Shown here: in pieces, positions 26,741-35,397 of the stretch
How positions within the stretch are numbered: the first letter of the stretch is position 1
How the letters are laid out: each line of letters opens with the position of its first letter
DNA from: UBA993 sp964485855
GTDB taxonomy: Bacteria > Bacillota > Dethiobacteria > DTU022
NCBI GenBank assembly: GCA_964485855.1
Contig: CAZAKI010000005.1
Coordinates: 1-64,000, forward strand
Reading direction: 5' to 3'
DNA length: 64,000 nucleotides
The notes under the pieces: model-generated
Seen by the model: the letters and a program-made list of their open reading frames with translations, nothing else
Databases searched by the model: none
Told to the model about the DNA's origin: nothing
Program-made: the position numbers and the translations under genes

Positions 26741-28930
26741 ATGGCTGTCAAAGAAAAAAAACTAAGCGATCTGAAACGAATTATCCAGCGTTACTACCCC
26801 AAGTTGGAAGACTGGACCCTGGTCGAAAAAGCCTATAAATATTCCCAGCAGGCCCATTCCGGCCAGAAGCGCGAATCAGGTGAATCCTACATAACTCATC
26901 CCCTGGGGGTAGTAATGATTCTAGCTGAGTTGGAGCTGGATCTGGTAACCGTTATTGCCGGATTGCTTCACGATGTTGTCGAAGATACTGATATTACTCT
27001 TGAACAGATCCGTAAAGAATTTGGCGAAGAAGTTGCTTCCCTTGTCGATGGAGTAACCAAGTTGAGCCGCCTTGATTTCTCATCAAAGGAGGAGCAACAG
27101 GCCGAGACCCTCCGAAAAATGTTTATTGCCATGGCCCAGGATATCAGGGTGGTGTTAATCAAACTGGCTGACCGTACTCATAATTTGCGCACCCTACGTT
27201 ATCTGAATACAAGTAAGCAAAAGGAGATTGCTAAGGAAACACTGGAGATTTATGCTCCCCTGGCCCATCGGTTAGGGATTTATATGATCAAGTGGGAGCT
27301 TGAAGACCTTGCTTTTCGTTACATGCAGCCGGAAGAATATTTTCAGCTCGTTGAGAAACTGGCCAAAAAGAGGCGGGAAAGAGAGCATTTTATAAACAGG
27401 ATTATCTGGGTTCTCCAGGATAAACTTTCAGAAGCTGCAATTACGGCAGAAATTCAAGGCAGGCCAAAGCACCTTTACAGTATCCATAATAAAATGAAAA
27501 CTCAAGGCAAAGATCTAAACGAGATTTATGACCTGACAGCGGTTAGAATTATTGTTGATTCAGTTAAAGATTGTTACCACACGCTTGGTATTGTTCACAC
27601 AATCTGGAAGCCGATTCCCGGGCGCTTTAAAGATTTTATCGCTATGCCAAAACCCAATATGTATCAGTCTCTGCATACTACCGTTTTTGCCGCGGAAAAT
27701 GAACTGGCTGAGATTCAAATTAGAACCTGGGATATGCACCGGACAGCTGAATATGGTATTGCTGCTCACTGGCGGTACAAGGAAAAAGTAAAGGACTCAG
27801 ATGAACTTGATCAAAAGCTGACCTGGCTGCGGCAACTTTTGGAATGGCAGCATGATTACCGGGATGCCCGCGATTTTATCAAGGATTTAAAAGGCGACCT
27901 TTTTACCGATGAAGTTTTTGTTTTTACCCCCAAGGGTGATGTTTTTGATCTGCCGGCCGGCTCGGTAACTATTGATTTTGCCTACAAAATTCATACTGAT
28001 GTTGGTAATCATTGCACCGGGGCCCGGGTTAACGGTAGGCTGGTACCGTTGGACTATCAACTGAAAACCGGTGATATGGTCGAGGTGATTACTGCCAAAA
28101 ACGGTTCGCCAAGCCGGGACTGGTTAAACCTGGTTAAAACTAATCACGCTAAAAGTAAAATCCGCAGTTGGTTCAAAAAAGAGCGGCGGGAAGAAAACAT
28201 AGAAAAAGGCAAGGAAATGCTCGAACGCGAGATCCGCCGGATTAACGTGGAGCAGCGTTTGGGCATCAAAAATGATCTGTTGCAAGAAGTCGGTCGTTAT
28301 TTTAATCTCCTCTCAGTAGAGGATATCCATGCTGCAGTTGGTTATGGCGGTGTATCGGTTCACCAGGTGGTCAGCAGAATGCGTGAAGAGTATCATCGTC
28401 GGCAGGGTGATCAGGGCGCAGAGGATGCGCTGCCGGAATTAAAACCGGTTAAACCTCGGAAAAATGCTGTAACCGGTGTATCGATATCAGGGATGGACAA
28501 TCTTTTGATGAGAGTTGCCCGCTGTTGCAATCCTGTCCCGGGAGATGATATTGTCGGATTTATTACCAGGGGCAGGGGTATTACTGTTCATCGGCGGGAT
28601 TGTCCAAACTTAGCCCATTACAGCACAGATAGCGGCCGGTTTATTGATGCTGCCTGGGATTACCAGGCTGCAGCTTCCTATCCGGTAGAAGTAGAGGTTA
28701 TTGCCACGGATCGAAAGCATCTGCTGGCTGATATAATGGCTCAAATTAATGAAAGCAAAATTGAAATTACTGCGGTTTCAGCAAGAGCTGATAAAAGCCG
28801 CAATGTAACCATCCACATGACCCTGGTTGTGCGTGACCAAGTTCACCTGGAGCAGATCATGGCGAAAATAAAAAAAGTCAAGGAAGTTTACTCTGTACGT
28901 CGCTATGTTTATGGTGCTCATAACCATTAA
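26741..28930 (+). CDS. relA: Bifunctional (p)ppGpp synthetase/hydrolase
   Basis: A long RSH enzyme that makes and degrades the stringent-response alarmones. Domain order over about 729 residues: HD hydrolase domain (ITHPLGV near 43, LLHDVVEDTD near 67-76), synthetase domain (IYDLTAVRIIV near 255, MYQSLHTTV near 303), TGS domain (VFVFTPKGDVFDLPAGS near 390), a zinc-finger/CC region (ARCCNPVPGDDIVGFIT near 586-602) and a C-terminal ACT domain. The HD motif is intact, so hydrolysis is expected. ATG 26741 lacks a clear ribosome site; a TTG at 26726 is no better. Confidence 0.94.
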   Translation: MAVKEKKLSDLKRIIQRYYPKLEDWTLVEKAYKYSQQAHSGQKRESGESYITHPLGVVMILAELELDLVTVIAGLLHDVVEDTDITLEQIRKEFGEEVASLVDGVTKLSRLDFSSKEEQQAETLRKMFIAMAQDIRVVLIKLADRTHNLRTLRYLNTSKQKEIAKETLEIYAPLAHRLGIYMIKWELEDLAFRYMQPEEYFQLVEKLAKKRREREHFINRIIWVLQDKLSEAAITAEIQGRPKHLYSIHNKMKTQGKDLNEIYDLTAVRIIVDSVKDCYHTLGIVHTIWKPIPGRFKDFIAMPKPNMYQSLHTTVFAAENELAEIQIRTWDMHRTAEYGIAAHWRYKEKVKDSDELDQKLTWLRQLLEWQHDYRDARDFIKDLKGDLFTDEVFVFTPKGDVFDLPAGSVTIDFAYKIHTDVGNHCTGARVNGRLVPLDYQLKTGDMVEVITAKNGSPSRDWLNLVKTNHAKSKIRSWFKKERREENIEKGKEMLEREIRRINVEQRLGIKNDLLQEVGRYFNLLSVEDIHAAVGYGGVSVHQVVSRMREEYHRRQGDQGAEDALPELKPVKPRKNAVTGVSISGMDNLLMRVARCCNPVPGDDIVGFITRGRGITVHRRDCPNLAHYSTDSGRFIDAAWDYQAAASYPVEVEVIATDRKHLLADIMAQINESKIEITAVSARADKSRNVTIHMTLVVRDQVHLEQIMAKIKKVKEVYSVRRYVYGAHNH

Positions 28931-28963
28931 AAAGATGTGCTAGATTGCATAAGGAGGGGTCCA

Positions 28964-29413
28964 ATGCGAGCCGTTGTCCAAAGGGTATCGAAGGCCAAGG
29001 TTTCCGTTGGTAATCAAACTAAAGGTGAAATCGGGATCGGACTGGTGGTTTTTCTGGGAGTCGGGAAGGATGACAGTGAAGATGACGCAAAATATCTGGC
29101 TTCGAAAATATCCGGACTAAGAATTTTTGAGGATTCCTCGGGGTTGATGAATCTTTCCGTCCTCGACATTGGCGGGGCGGTTTTGGCAATATCGCAGTTT
29201 ACCCTATACGCCGATTGCCGGAAAGGCCGCAGACCGGGATTTTCTGCTGCCGCTGGGCCTGAAGAGGCTGAAAAACTTTACGATTATTTCTGCGCCCAGC
29301 TGCACCAAGAAGGATTAAAAACGGCAACCGGACAGTTCCAGGCAGACATGAAAATCAACGTTGATAATGATGGGCCGGTTACAATCCTGCTTGACAGCAG
29401 GAAACTCTTTTAG
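28964..29413 (+). CDS. dtd: D-aminoacyl-tRNA deacylase
   Basis: It removes D-amino acids mischarged onto tRNA. The 149-residue protein starts MRAVVQRVSKAKV, the family start, after AAGGAGGGG. The catalytic SQFTLYAD motif is near residue 77-84 and the cross-subunit Gly-Pro motif is in NDGPVTILLDS near the C-terminus. It lies 33 bases after relA, as in many Bacillota. Confidence 0.94.
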   Translation: MRAVVQRVSKAKVSVGNQTKGEIGIGLVVFLGVGKDDSEDDAKYLASKISGLRIFEDSSGLMNLSVLDIGGAVLAISQFTLYADCRKGRRPGFSAAAGPEEAEKLYDYFCAQLHQEGLKTATGQFQADMKINVDNDGPVTILLDSRKLF

Positions 29414-29535
29414 CTATTATATTTTATCTGTTTCTCTAAGCATGAACCAGACTAATAATCATTTTTAAATATTGTTCAGGCAGAAAAAGAGCCGATTGAT
29501 CTGAGCTCGGTATCGTTAAATACAGGAGGTAAAAT

Positions 29536-32500
29536 ATGAAATATAAAGCACCGCGCGGAACTCGCGATATTCTGCCGGACGAAGCAGTAAAATGGCAGTA
29601 CATTGAAGCAAAATACAGAGAATTTTGCTCGCTTTATGGTTTTGGAGAAATAAGGACACCAATTTTTGAACAGACAGAACTCTTTGCCCGCAGTGTCGGC
29701 GAAGAAAGCGATATAGTATCGAAAGAGATGTATTCTTTTAAAGATCGCAGCGGACGTGAGCTCACCCTGCGACCGGAGCTGACTGCTTCGGTAGCAAGGG
29801 CCTACCTGGAACATAATCTTGGTGAAAAACAACAACCGATCAAATTATTTTATAGCGGGCCGATGTTTCGTTATGATCGTCCCCAGGCAGGGCGATACCG
29901 CCAGTTCCATCAGTTTGGTCTGGAAATATTTGGTGCAGCACATCCTGCGGCAGACTGCGAAATAATCTCTTTCTGTTATCATTTTTTTAAAGCTCTCAAA
30001 CTGCATAATTTAGTGTTAGAACTGAACAGCGTTGGTTGTCCTGTTTGCCGGCCGGTTTACCGTGATAATCTTATTCCATACCTTGATCAACTGGAAAGCA
30101 ATCTTTGTTCAGATTGTCGCAGACGTTATAAAACCAATCCGATGCGGGTTTTGGACTGCAAGGAAGAGAGCTGCCAGGCATTGATCAATGATGCTCCGCA
30201 GATGATTGATCATTTATGTGCTGGTTGTGATCAACATTTTTCAACGCTGAAAGCACTGCTTAACAAGCTGCAGATACCATTCAGTTTAAACCCAAAACTG
30301 GTTCGCGGTTTAGATTATTATACCCGCTCTGCGTTTGAAATCACTACCGGGTCTCTTGGGGCCCAGGCATCAGTTTGTGGCGGTGGCCGCTACGATCACC
30401 TGGTTGAGCACCTTGGAGGACCACCAACTCCCGGGGTCGGTGTTGCCTTTGGTAAGGAACGGATCTTGCTGACCATGGACTGGGAAAAAGCACAATACTC
30501 TTTGCCTAAAAAGATTTTTATTGCGACTGCTGGAAATGGGCTCGAAGGTGACGCCTTGTTCCTGGCTCAGGAACTGCGCAATCAAAATATTGCCGCAGAA
30601 ACAGATTTGCTGGAAAGAAGCCTCAAAGCACAAATGAAATATGCCGGTAAACTTGGATTCGAACAGGTTGCGATTATCGGTGAAAGTGAAATTGAAAAGG
30701 GAATGGTAAGCTTGCGGGATATGAACGGTGGAGAGCAAATCCCAATGCCCCGCACTGAGCTTAAAGCGGCTCTGGATCAATCGGAGCGCGGAAAGATTCA
30801 CAACGGAAACGATAAACTGAGTCCTGAAGTTACCTTCCCCGGGTCCGGTTTTACAGCTGATAAAACCCATAACTGTGGTTCACTGACCACTGATCAGATT
30901 GGAACCAAAGTAAAACTAGCCGGATGGATTGGCCGTCGTCGTGACCACGGGGGGCTGATTTTTATCGACCTGCGAGATCGCAGTGGTCTGATGCAGCTTG
31001 TTTTTGACCAACAAAATGGGTTGGATCTTTTTAATGTGGCCGAGAGTCTACGTTCTGAGTATGTTGTGGCGGTTGAAGGACCGGTTGTGCGTCGTTCGGA
31101 CGATACAGTGAACCCTTCCCTACCAACAGGTGAGATCGAGGTTCATGTCGAGAAGATCGAAATACTTAACCGTTCGAAAACCCCACCGTTTTATATCGAA
31201 GATGACTTAAGTGTTGATGAAAATCTACGGTTGCGATACCGTTACCTTGATCTACGGCGCCCTGAAATGTACCGGCGTTTGCAAGTCCGTCACCGGGCGG
31301 TTAAATTAGTTCGTGATTATCTGGATCGTTATGATTTTTTGGAAGTGGAAACCCCAATGCTAACCCGCAGTACTCCTGAAGGCGCAAGGGATTTCCTGGT
31401 TCCCAGCCGGATGCATCCCGGTTCTTTCTATGCCCTCCCACAATCTCCACAGCTTTTTAAGCAGCTATTAATGGTTAGCGGTCTGGAAAGATATTACCAA
31501 ATTGTCCGCTGTTTCCGTGATGAGGATTTAAGGGCTGACCGCCAGCCGGAATTTACCCAGATTGACATTGAAACATCATTTTTTGGTCCCGAAAACCTCT
31601 TTTCCCTGCTGGAAGGTATGATGGCTTTACTCTGGGAAAAAATCAGGGGAGAAGTCTTAACGCTCCCATTTCCCAGACTCTCTTACCAGGAAGCAATGAA
31701 TCGTTTTGGTTCAGACAAACCTGATCTGCGTTTCAACATGGAATTGGTAGGGCTTGACGCATTGGCGGGTAAAAGCGATTTCAAAGTTTTTAAAACCGCT
31801 CTTGAAAATGGCGGATCGGTCAAGGGTTTGCGTATACCGGGTGGCAGTAGTATGAGCCGTAAAGACCTGGATGATTTAACTATTCTGGCCCGTCAAATGG
31901 GGGCTAAGGGTCTGGCCTGGACCTTTGTTGAAGAGGAAGGATGGCGTTCGCCGATCGCCAAATTTTTTACTTCCGGGTTGATTATCGAATTCAATGAGCA
32001 GATGGCAGCGCAGAAAGGAGATGTTTTACTATTCGTGGCAGATCGTTGGGAACTTTGCTGCCAGGTGCTTGGCATGTTACGCCGACATCTTGCTCCTAAT
32101 AATTTGCCGGAAAAACCCATTTTTCTCTGGGTGGTAGATTTTCCCCTCTTTCATTATGACTCTGAGCAGGAGCGTTATGATTCGGATCACCATCCATTTA
32201 CCGCCCCCAATCCCGATGATCTGGATTTATTGGAGGCTGAGCCACTTAATGTTCGCGCTCAGGCCTATGACCTGGTTCTAAACGGGGTAGAGATCGGTGG
32301 CGGCAGTACGAGAATTCATGAACAAGAGATCCAGCAGAAAATTTTTAAACTGCTTGGTCTTTCGGAACAGGAAAGTCAGGAGAAATTTGGTTTTCTACTC
32401 GAAGCTCTTTCTTTTGGTGCCCCTCCGCATGGCGGTTTAGCTCTTGGTTTAGACCGGGTTGTAGCGTTATTGGTCGGCGATGATTCGATCCGACAGGTAA

Positions 32501-32628
32501 TTCCCTTTCCAAAAACCGCCGCAGCTTCGTGTCTGATGACCGGTGCCCCTGCTTTGGTTGATGCTAGTCAGCTGGATGATCTGAAAATTGATTTACGGTA
32601 TGATGAAGATGAGGAAAGCGAAGACTAA
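29536..32628 (+). CDS. Histidyl-tRNA synthetase / aspartyl-tRNA synthetase fusion protein
   Basis: One uninterrupted frame of 1030 codons encodes two complete class II synthetases. Residues 1 to about 413 are HisRS: FRYDRPQAGRYRQFHQFG at 111-128 (motif 2), RGLDYYT at 257-263 (histidine loop), and the anticodon-binding domain ending near MPRTELKAAL. A hydrophilic linker of roughly 25 residues follows. From about 440, AspRS starts with KTHNCG and an OB domain with RRRDHGG at 467-473; motif 2 FRDEDLRADRQPEF begins at 660, a bacterial GAD insertion follows, and motif 3 GLALGLDRV is near 970. No in-frame ATG, GTG or TTG occurs between the linker and the AspRS core, so AspRS cannot start independently. 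ATG 29536 follows ACAGGAGGT. hisS and aspS are neighbours in many Bacillota, so stop-codon loss is a plausible origin. Confidence 0.88.
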   Translation: MKYKAPRGTRDILPDEAVKWQYIEAKYREFCSLYGFGEIRTPIFEQTELFARSVGEESDIVSKEMYSFKDRSGRELTLRPELTASVARAYLEHNLGEKQQPIKLFYSGPMFRYDRPQAGRYRQFHQFGLEIFGAAHPAADCEIISFCYHFFKALKLHNLVLELNSVGCPVCRPVYRDNLIPYLDQLESNLCSDCRRRYKTNPMRVLDCKEESCQALINDAPQMIDHLCAGCDQHFSTLKALLNKLQIPFSLNPKLVRGLDYYTRSAFEITTGSLGAQASVCGGGRYDHLVEHLGGPPTPGVGVAFGKERILLTMDWEKAQYSLPKKIFIATAGNGLEGDALFLAQELRNQNIAAETDLLERSLKAQMKYAGKLGFEQVAIIGESEIEKGMVSLRDMNGGEQIPMPRTELKAALDQSERGKIHNGNDKLSPEVTFPGSGFTADKTHNCGSLTTDQIGTKVKLAGWIGRRRDHGGLIFIDLRDRSGLMQLVFDQQNGLDLFNVAESLRSEYVVAVEGPVVRRSDDTVNPSLPTGEIEVHVEKIEILNRSKTPPFYIEDDLSVDENLRLRYRYLDLRRPEMYRRLQVRHRAVKLVRDYLDRYDFLEVETPMLTRSTPEGARDFLVPSRMHPGSFYALPQSPQLFKQLLMVSGLERYYQIVRCFRDEDLRADRQPEFTQIDIETSFFGPENLFSLLEGMMALLWEKIRGEVLTLPFPRLSYQEAMNRFGSDKPDLRFNMELVGLDALAGKSDFKVFKTALENGGSVKGLRIPGGSSMSRKDLDDLTILARQMGAKGLAWTFVEEEGWRSPIAKFFTSGLIIEFNEQMAAQKGDVLLFVADRWELCCQVLGMLRRHLAPNNLPEKPIFLWVVDFPLFHYDSEQERYDSDHHPFTAPNPDDLDLLEAEPLNVRAQAYDLVLNGVEIGGGSTRIHEQEIQQKIFKLLGLSEQESQEKFGFLLEALSFGAPPHGGLALGLDRVVALLVGDDSIRQVIPFPKTAAASCLMTGAPALVDASQLDDLKIDLRYDEDEESED

Positions 32629-32636
32629 GTTATTTG

Positions 32637-32665
32637 TTGCACCACTAATTCTTTTATGCTATCAT
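32637..32665 (+). promoter_or_regulatory. Possible promoter of the 6S RNA gene
   Basis: TTGCAC at 32637-32642, a 17-base spacer, and TATCAT at 32660-32665. The predicted start is about 25 bases before the closing stem of the RNA, a longer leader than usual, so a different start is possible. Confidence 0.35.
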
Positions 32666-32694
32666 TTTTATGGAAATAGTTTGATATTTACGAG

Positions 32695-32875
32695 CATGCC
32701 CTGCTGTGTTCGTGACAACCGATAAAGTTTTGAGCTAACACTTTTTTTATGGGAACCTGGACTTCTGCTGCAGCGCAGCAGCCTTTGTAAAGAGGACCTG
32801 CAAAACAGCAGAGAGGGTACCCACCTTTCGGGGAACAGTTCAAAACAACGGCCCACGGCATGGCGGGGTTTTTTG
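32695..32875 (+). ncRNA. ssrS: 6S RNA
   Basis: The 306-base gap between the synthetase fusion and mgtE holds a 6S-like RNA. The closing stem CCCTGCTGTG (32699-32708) pairs over ten positions with CATGGCGGGG (32859-32868), allowing G-U pairs, and is followed by a T-run at 32869-32874. Inside are the two conserved central-bubble strands: AAAGTTTTGAGC on the 5' side and CCCACCTTTCGGGG...GTTCAAAAC on the 3' side, which resemble Bacillus subtilis 6S-1. 6S RNA binds the housekeeping RNA polymerase in stationary phase and mimics an open promoter. A location next to aspS is also known for B. subtilis bsrA. The exact 5' end is estimated. Confidence 0.82.
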
Positions 32876-32934
32876 GTGCTTGTTTATGGTTTTTGATGAT
32901 CAATAACGATATTTTTTGCGGGTGGTGATTTAGG

Positions 32935-33777
32935 GTGACAGTTGAGCATATTTATCTGTTGATCAGCCGGGAATTAAAAGCCGGAACTCATCCCAGTGAT
33001 TTACTGGATCTGCTGGAAGAACTTAGTGTTGAGCAGATCGCAGATCTGATGCAGCATTTACCTGTAACCGAAGCTGCCCTGATTTTCCAGGAAATGAAGG
33101 ATTTTGAGCAGGCAGATATCCTGCGGCTTTTAGATGATGAACGGACCAAAGCAATTCTAAGCAGCATGGCAACTGATGATGCTGTCGACCTGATCGGTGA
33201 GCTTACACCGGAAGAGGCGCAGGAAATGCTGCAGTTGGTCGATGAAGAGGATCAGGCTGATTTTGGCGATCTGCTCGGTTACCCCGAAGAAAGNNNNNNN
33301 NNNNNNNNNNNNNNNNNNNNNNNNNNNNNNNNNNNNNNNNNNNNNNNNNNNNNNNNNNNNNNNNNNNNNNNNNNNNNNNNNNNNNNNNNNNNNATGGGCG
33401 GTAATGTCGGCACTCAATCCTCAACAATATTTGTCAGGGGTCTGGCCACAGGTGAAATTGATAAGTCGGACGTCTGGGATTATTTTTTTCGCGAAATCAA
33501 GGTTGGTATCTCCATGGGGTTCGTATGTGGAAGCCTGATTTCTCTCACTGCCTTTTTCTGGCAGGGCAATCCCTACCTGGGATTGGTTGTCGGTACATCG
33601 ATGTTTATCACGATCTGCGTGGCAACCTTGATTGGAACGCTGGTCCCTTTACTCTTAAACATGGCTCACATTGACCCTGCCATTACAGCCGGTCCTTTTG
33701 TGACCACGATCAAGGATGTAACCGGCCTGCTGATCTATTTTGGTATTGCGTCTTTATTTTTAAAGTTCCTGGGCTGA
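32935..33777 (+). CDS. mgtE: Magnesium transporter MgtE, first copy, interrupted by assembly gap
   Basis: The gene starts with GTG at 32935 and encodes an MgtE N domain (about 119 residues visible) before 100 unresolved bases at 33294-33393. After the gap it continues as the MgtE membrane domain from MGGNVGTQSS, with PAITAGPFVTTIKDVTGL near the end. By alignment with the complete copy just downstream, about 194 residues (both CBS domains and the first membrane helix) are missing, roughly 580 bases. The 100-N length is therefore a placeholder, and the apparent continuous frame across it is coincidental. MgtE is a magnesium-gated channel. Whether this copy is intact cannot be judged. Confidence 0.85.
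   Translation: MTVEHIYLLISRELKAGTHPSDLLDLLEELSVEQIADLMQHLPVTEAALIFQEMKDFEQADILRLLDDERTKAILSSMATDDAVDLIGELTPEEAQEMLQLVDEEDQADFGDLLGYPEEXXXXXXXXXXXXXXXXXXXXXXXXXXXXXXXXXXMGGNVGTQSSTIFVRGLATGEIDKSDVWDYFFREIKVGISMGFVCGSLISLTAFFWQGNPYLGLVVGTSMFITICVATLIGTLVPLLLNMAHIDPAITAGPFVTTIKDVTGLLIYFGIASLFLKFLG
33294..33393. other. Assembly gap (100 N) inside first mgtE
   Basis: There are exactly 100 N, a conventional length for a gap of unknown size. The flanks do not overlap. Comparison with the second mgtE suggests that about 580 bases of real sequence are hidden here. Confidence 0.95.
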
Positions 33778-33818
33778 TTGTTGCTTCAGGTTTTCTAAGC
33801 TGAAAGGAGGAGCCCTTG

Positions 33819-35141
33819 ATGGCAGATGACCATATTCTGATGATCATCAGTCGTGAGTTGAAGGCCGGTGTTCATCCGGGCGACCTTCTTGAGCTGCTTG
33901 AAGCTTTGAGCCTCATAGAAAAATCACAGGTTATCCAGATGCTTCCTGAGGAAGAATCTGCCTTAATTTTTGAGGAAATGGAAGATTATGAGCAGGCTGA
34001 AATAATCAGGTTGCTGAGCGACGACCGGGCTAAGGGTCTGCTTGCCAAGATGTCTTCCGATGATGCTGCCGACCTGATTGGCGAGTTGTCGCCATCAGAA
34101 GCCAGGGAAGTTCTCGAACTGATCGATGATGAAGATAAAGCTGAATTTGACGGTCTCCTAAAGTATCCTGAAGATACGGCCGGCGGTATCATGACTACCG
34201 AATTTATTGCCCTTCCAGCTGATATCCCGGTTGAAGAAGCGATTGAAAGGTTAAGGGAGATTGCTCCCGAGGCGGAAACAATCTACTATCTATATGTTGT
34301 CGATCAAGAGGGCCGGCTGATCGGGGTATTATCGCTGCGAGACCTGATATCGGCTTCCGATGGTACCTGGTTAAAGAACTTCATGCACCACAGCGTGATC
34401 AGTGTCAATGCCAATCTCGATCAGGAAGATGTGGCAAAAGTGGTATCAAAATATGATCTGCTGGCTGTTCCGGTAGTCGACGATGATCAACACCTGTTGG
34501 GGATTATCACGGTTGATGATATCATTGATGTTCTTGAGCAGGAAGCCACAGAGGATATTTACCGGTTAGCCGGCGCCGGAGAAATTGAGAAGGGTGAATT
34601 AACCGAAGCCAGGGTTGGCCTGATCGTTCGGACGAGGTTACCGTGGTTGTTGATCAGCCTGATTGGCGGAATTATTTCCGGTACGGTGATCGGTGCTTAC
34701 GAAAGTGCCCTCAAAGCGATTGTTGTGCTCGCCGTGTTTATCCCGGTTGTAATGGATATGGGTGGTAATGTTGGAACCCAGTCTTCGACAATTTACGTGC
34801 GCGGGCTGGCAACCGGCGAAATTGAGAGTAGCGAGGAATGGCTCTATTTCTTCCGGGAAGTACAAATTGGAGCTGTCATGGGATTAATATGCAGCGTGAT
34901 CATTGCATTCATTGCTTATTTTTGGCAGGGGAATCCTTACCTCGGAGTAGTTGTTGGTATTTCGATGTTTTCAACGATCTGTGTTGCAGCCATTATTGGC
35001 ACTTTAGTGCCAATGTTTTGCAACAGGATCAATATAGACCCGGCAATCACCGCCGGACCTTTTGTGACGACGATAAAAGATGTAACCGGGCTTTTGATTT
35101 ATTTTTTGATCGCCTCTACTTTTATTCAGTATCTCAGTTAA
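33819..35141 (+). CDS. mgtE: Magnesium transporter MgtE, second copy
   Basis: A complete MgtE of 440 residues: N domain (residues 1-120), tandem CBS domains (about 125-250; TTEFIALPAD, VVDQEGRLIGVLSLRDL, LLGIITVDDIIDVLEQE), a plug helix, and five membrane helices (about 275-440) with MGGNVGTQSSTI and PAITAGPFVTTIKDVTGLLIY. Rising magnesium closes the channel through the N and CBS domains. ATG 33819 follows AAAGGAGGAG; a TTG directly upstream is less likely. It is a close tandem paralogue of the preceding gene, 38 bases away, and a strong terminator follows. No M-box riboswitch was seen upstream of either copy. Confidence 0.94.
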   Translation: MADDHILMIISRELKAGVHPGDLLELLEALSLIEKSQVIQMLPEEESALIFEEMEDYEQAEIIRLLSDDRAKGLLAKMSSDDAADLIGELSPSEAREVLELIDDEDKAEFDGLLKYPEDTAGGIMTTEFIALPADIPVEEAIERLREIAPEAETIYYLYVVDQEGRLIGVLSLRDLISASDGTWLKNFMHHSVISVNANLDQEDVAKVVSKYDLLAVPVVDDDQHLLGIITVDDIIDVLEQEATEDIYRLAGAGEIEKGELTEARVGLIVRTRLPWLLISLIGGIISGTVIGAYESALKAIVVLAVFIPVVMDMGGNVGTQSSTIYVRGLATGEIESSEEWLYFFREVQIGAVMGLICSVIIAFIAYFWQGNPYLGVVVGISMFSTICVAAIIGTLVPMFCNRINIDPAITAGPFVTTIKDVTGLLIYFLIASTFIQYLS

Positions 35142-35252
35142 TTACAATCAGCAGAGGTTTCTTTTTAGTTTTTACTGTTACATTTACATCCGTGAGCATC
35201 GTATTTCAGGGATAAACTAAATTAACAGCAGATAGAAATTAATGTAAACGGA

Positions 35253-35287
35253 GAGAGGAAAATAGACGCAATTTCCTCTTTTTTTTA
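35253..35287 (+). terminator. Rho-independent terminator after mgtE
   Basis: An eight-base-pair stem AGAGGAAA/TTTCCTCT (35254-35261 with 35272-35279), a ten-base loop and a run of eight T. It separates the mgtE pair from the dcw cluster. Confidence 0.85.
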
Positions 35288-35327
35288 TATTTTTTTTGTT
35301 TTTTTGCAGGTAAATGGTAAAAAGGGG

Positions 35328-35371
35328 TTGAAAAATAGAGTAAAGTGGTGTAAAGTGGTGAAAAGTGGTTG
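35328..35371 (+). promoter_or_regulatory. mraZ promoter with three MraZ boxes
   Basis: Three copies of AAAGTGG occur at 35342-35348, 35352-35358 and 35362-35368, each followed by three bases (exact 10-base period). This matches the known MraZ operator pattern, AAAGTGG repeated with N3 spacing. A -35 TTGAAA at 35328-35333 and a -10-like TAAAGT at 35351-35356, 17 bases apart, overlap the repeats. MraZ binding should therefore block or modulate its own promoter and the dcw operon. Confidence 0.75.
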
Positions 35372-35397
35372 TAATTGCTCCAGGTGGAGGCGAACAT

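Noticed and set aside
26140..26751. Minus-strand open frame of 203 codons opposite the recJ C-terminus
   Set aside because: It has a serine-rich translation typical of antisense reading and spans the recJ-relA promoter region.
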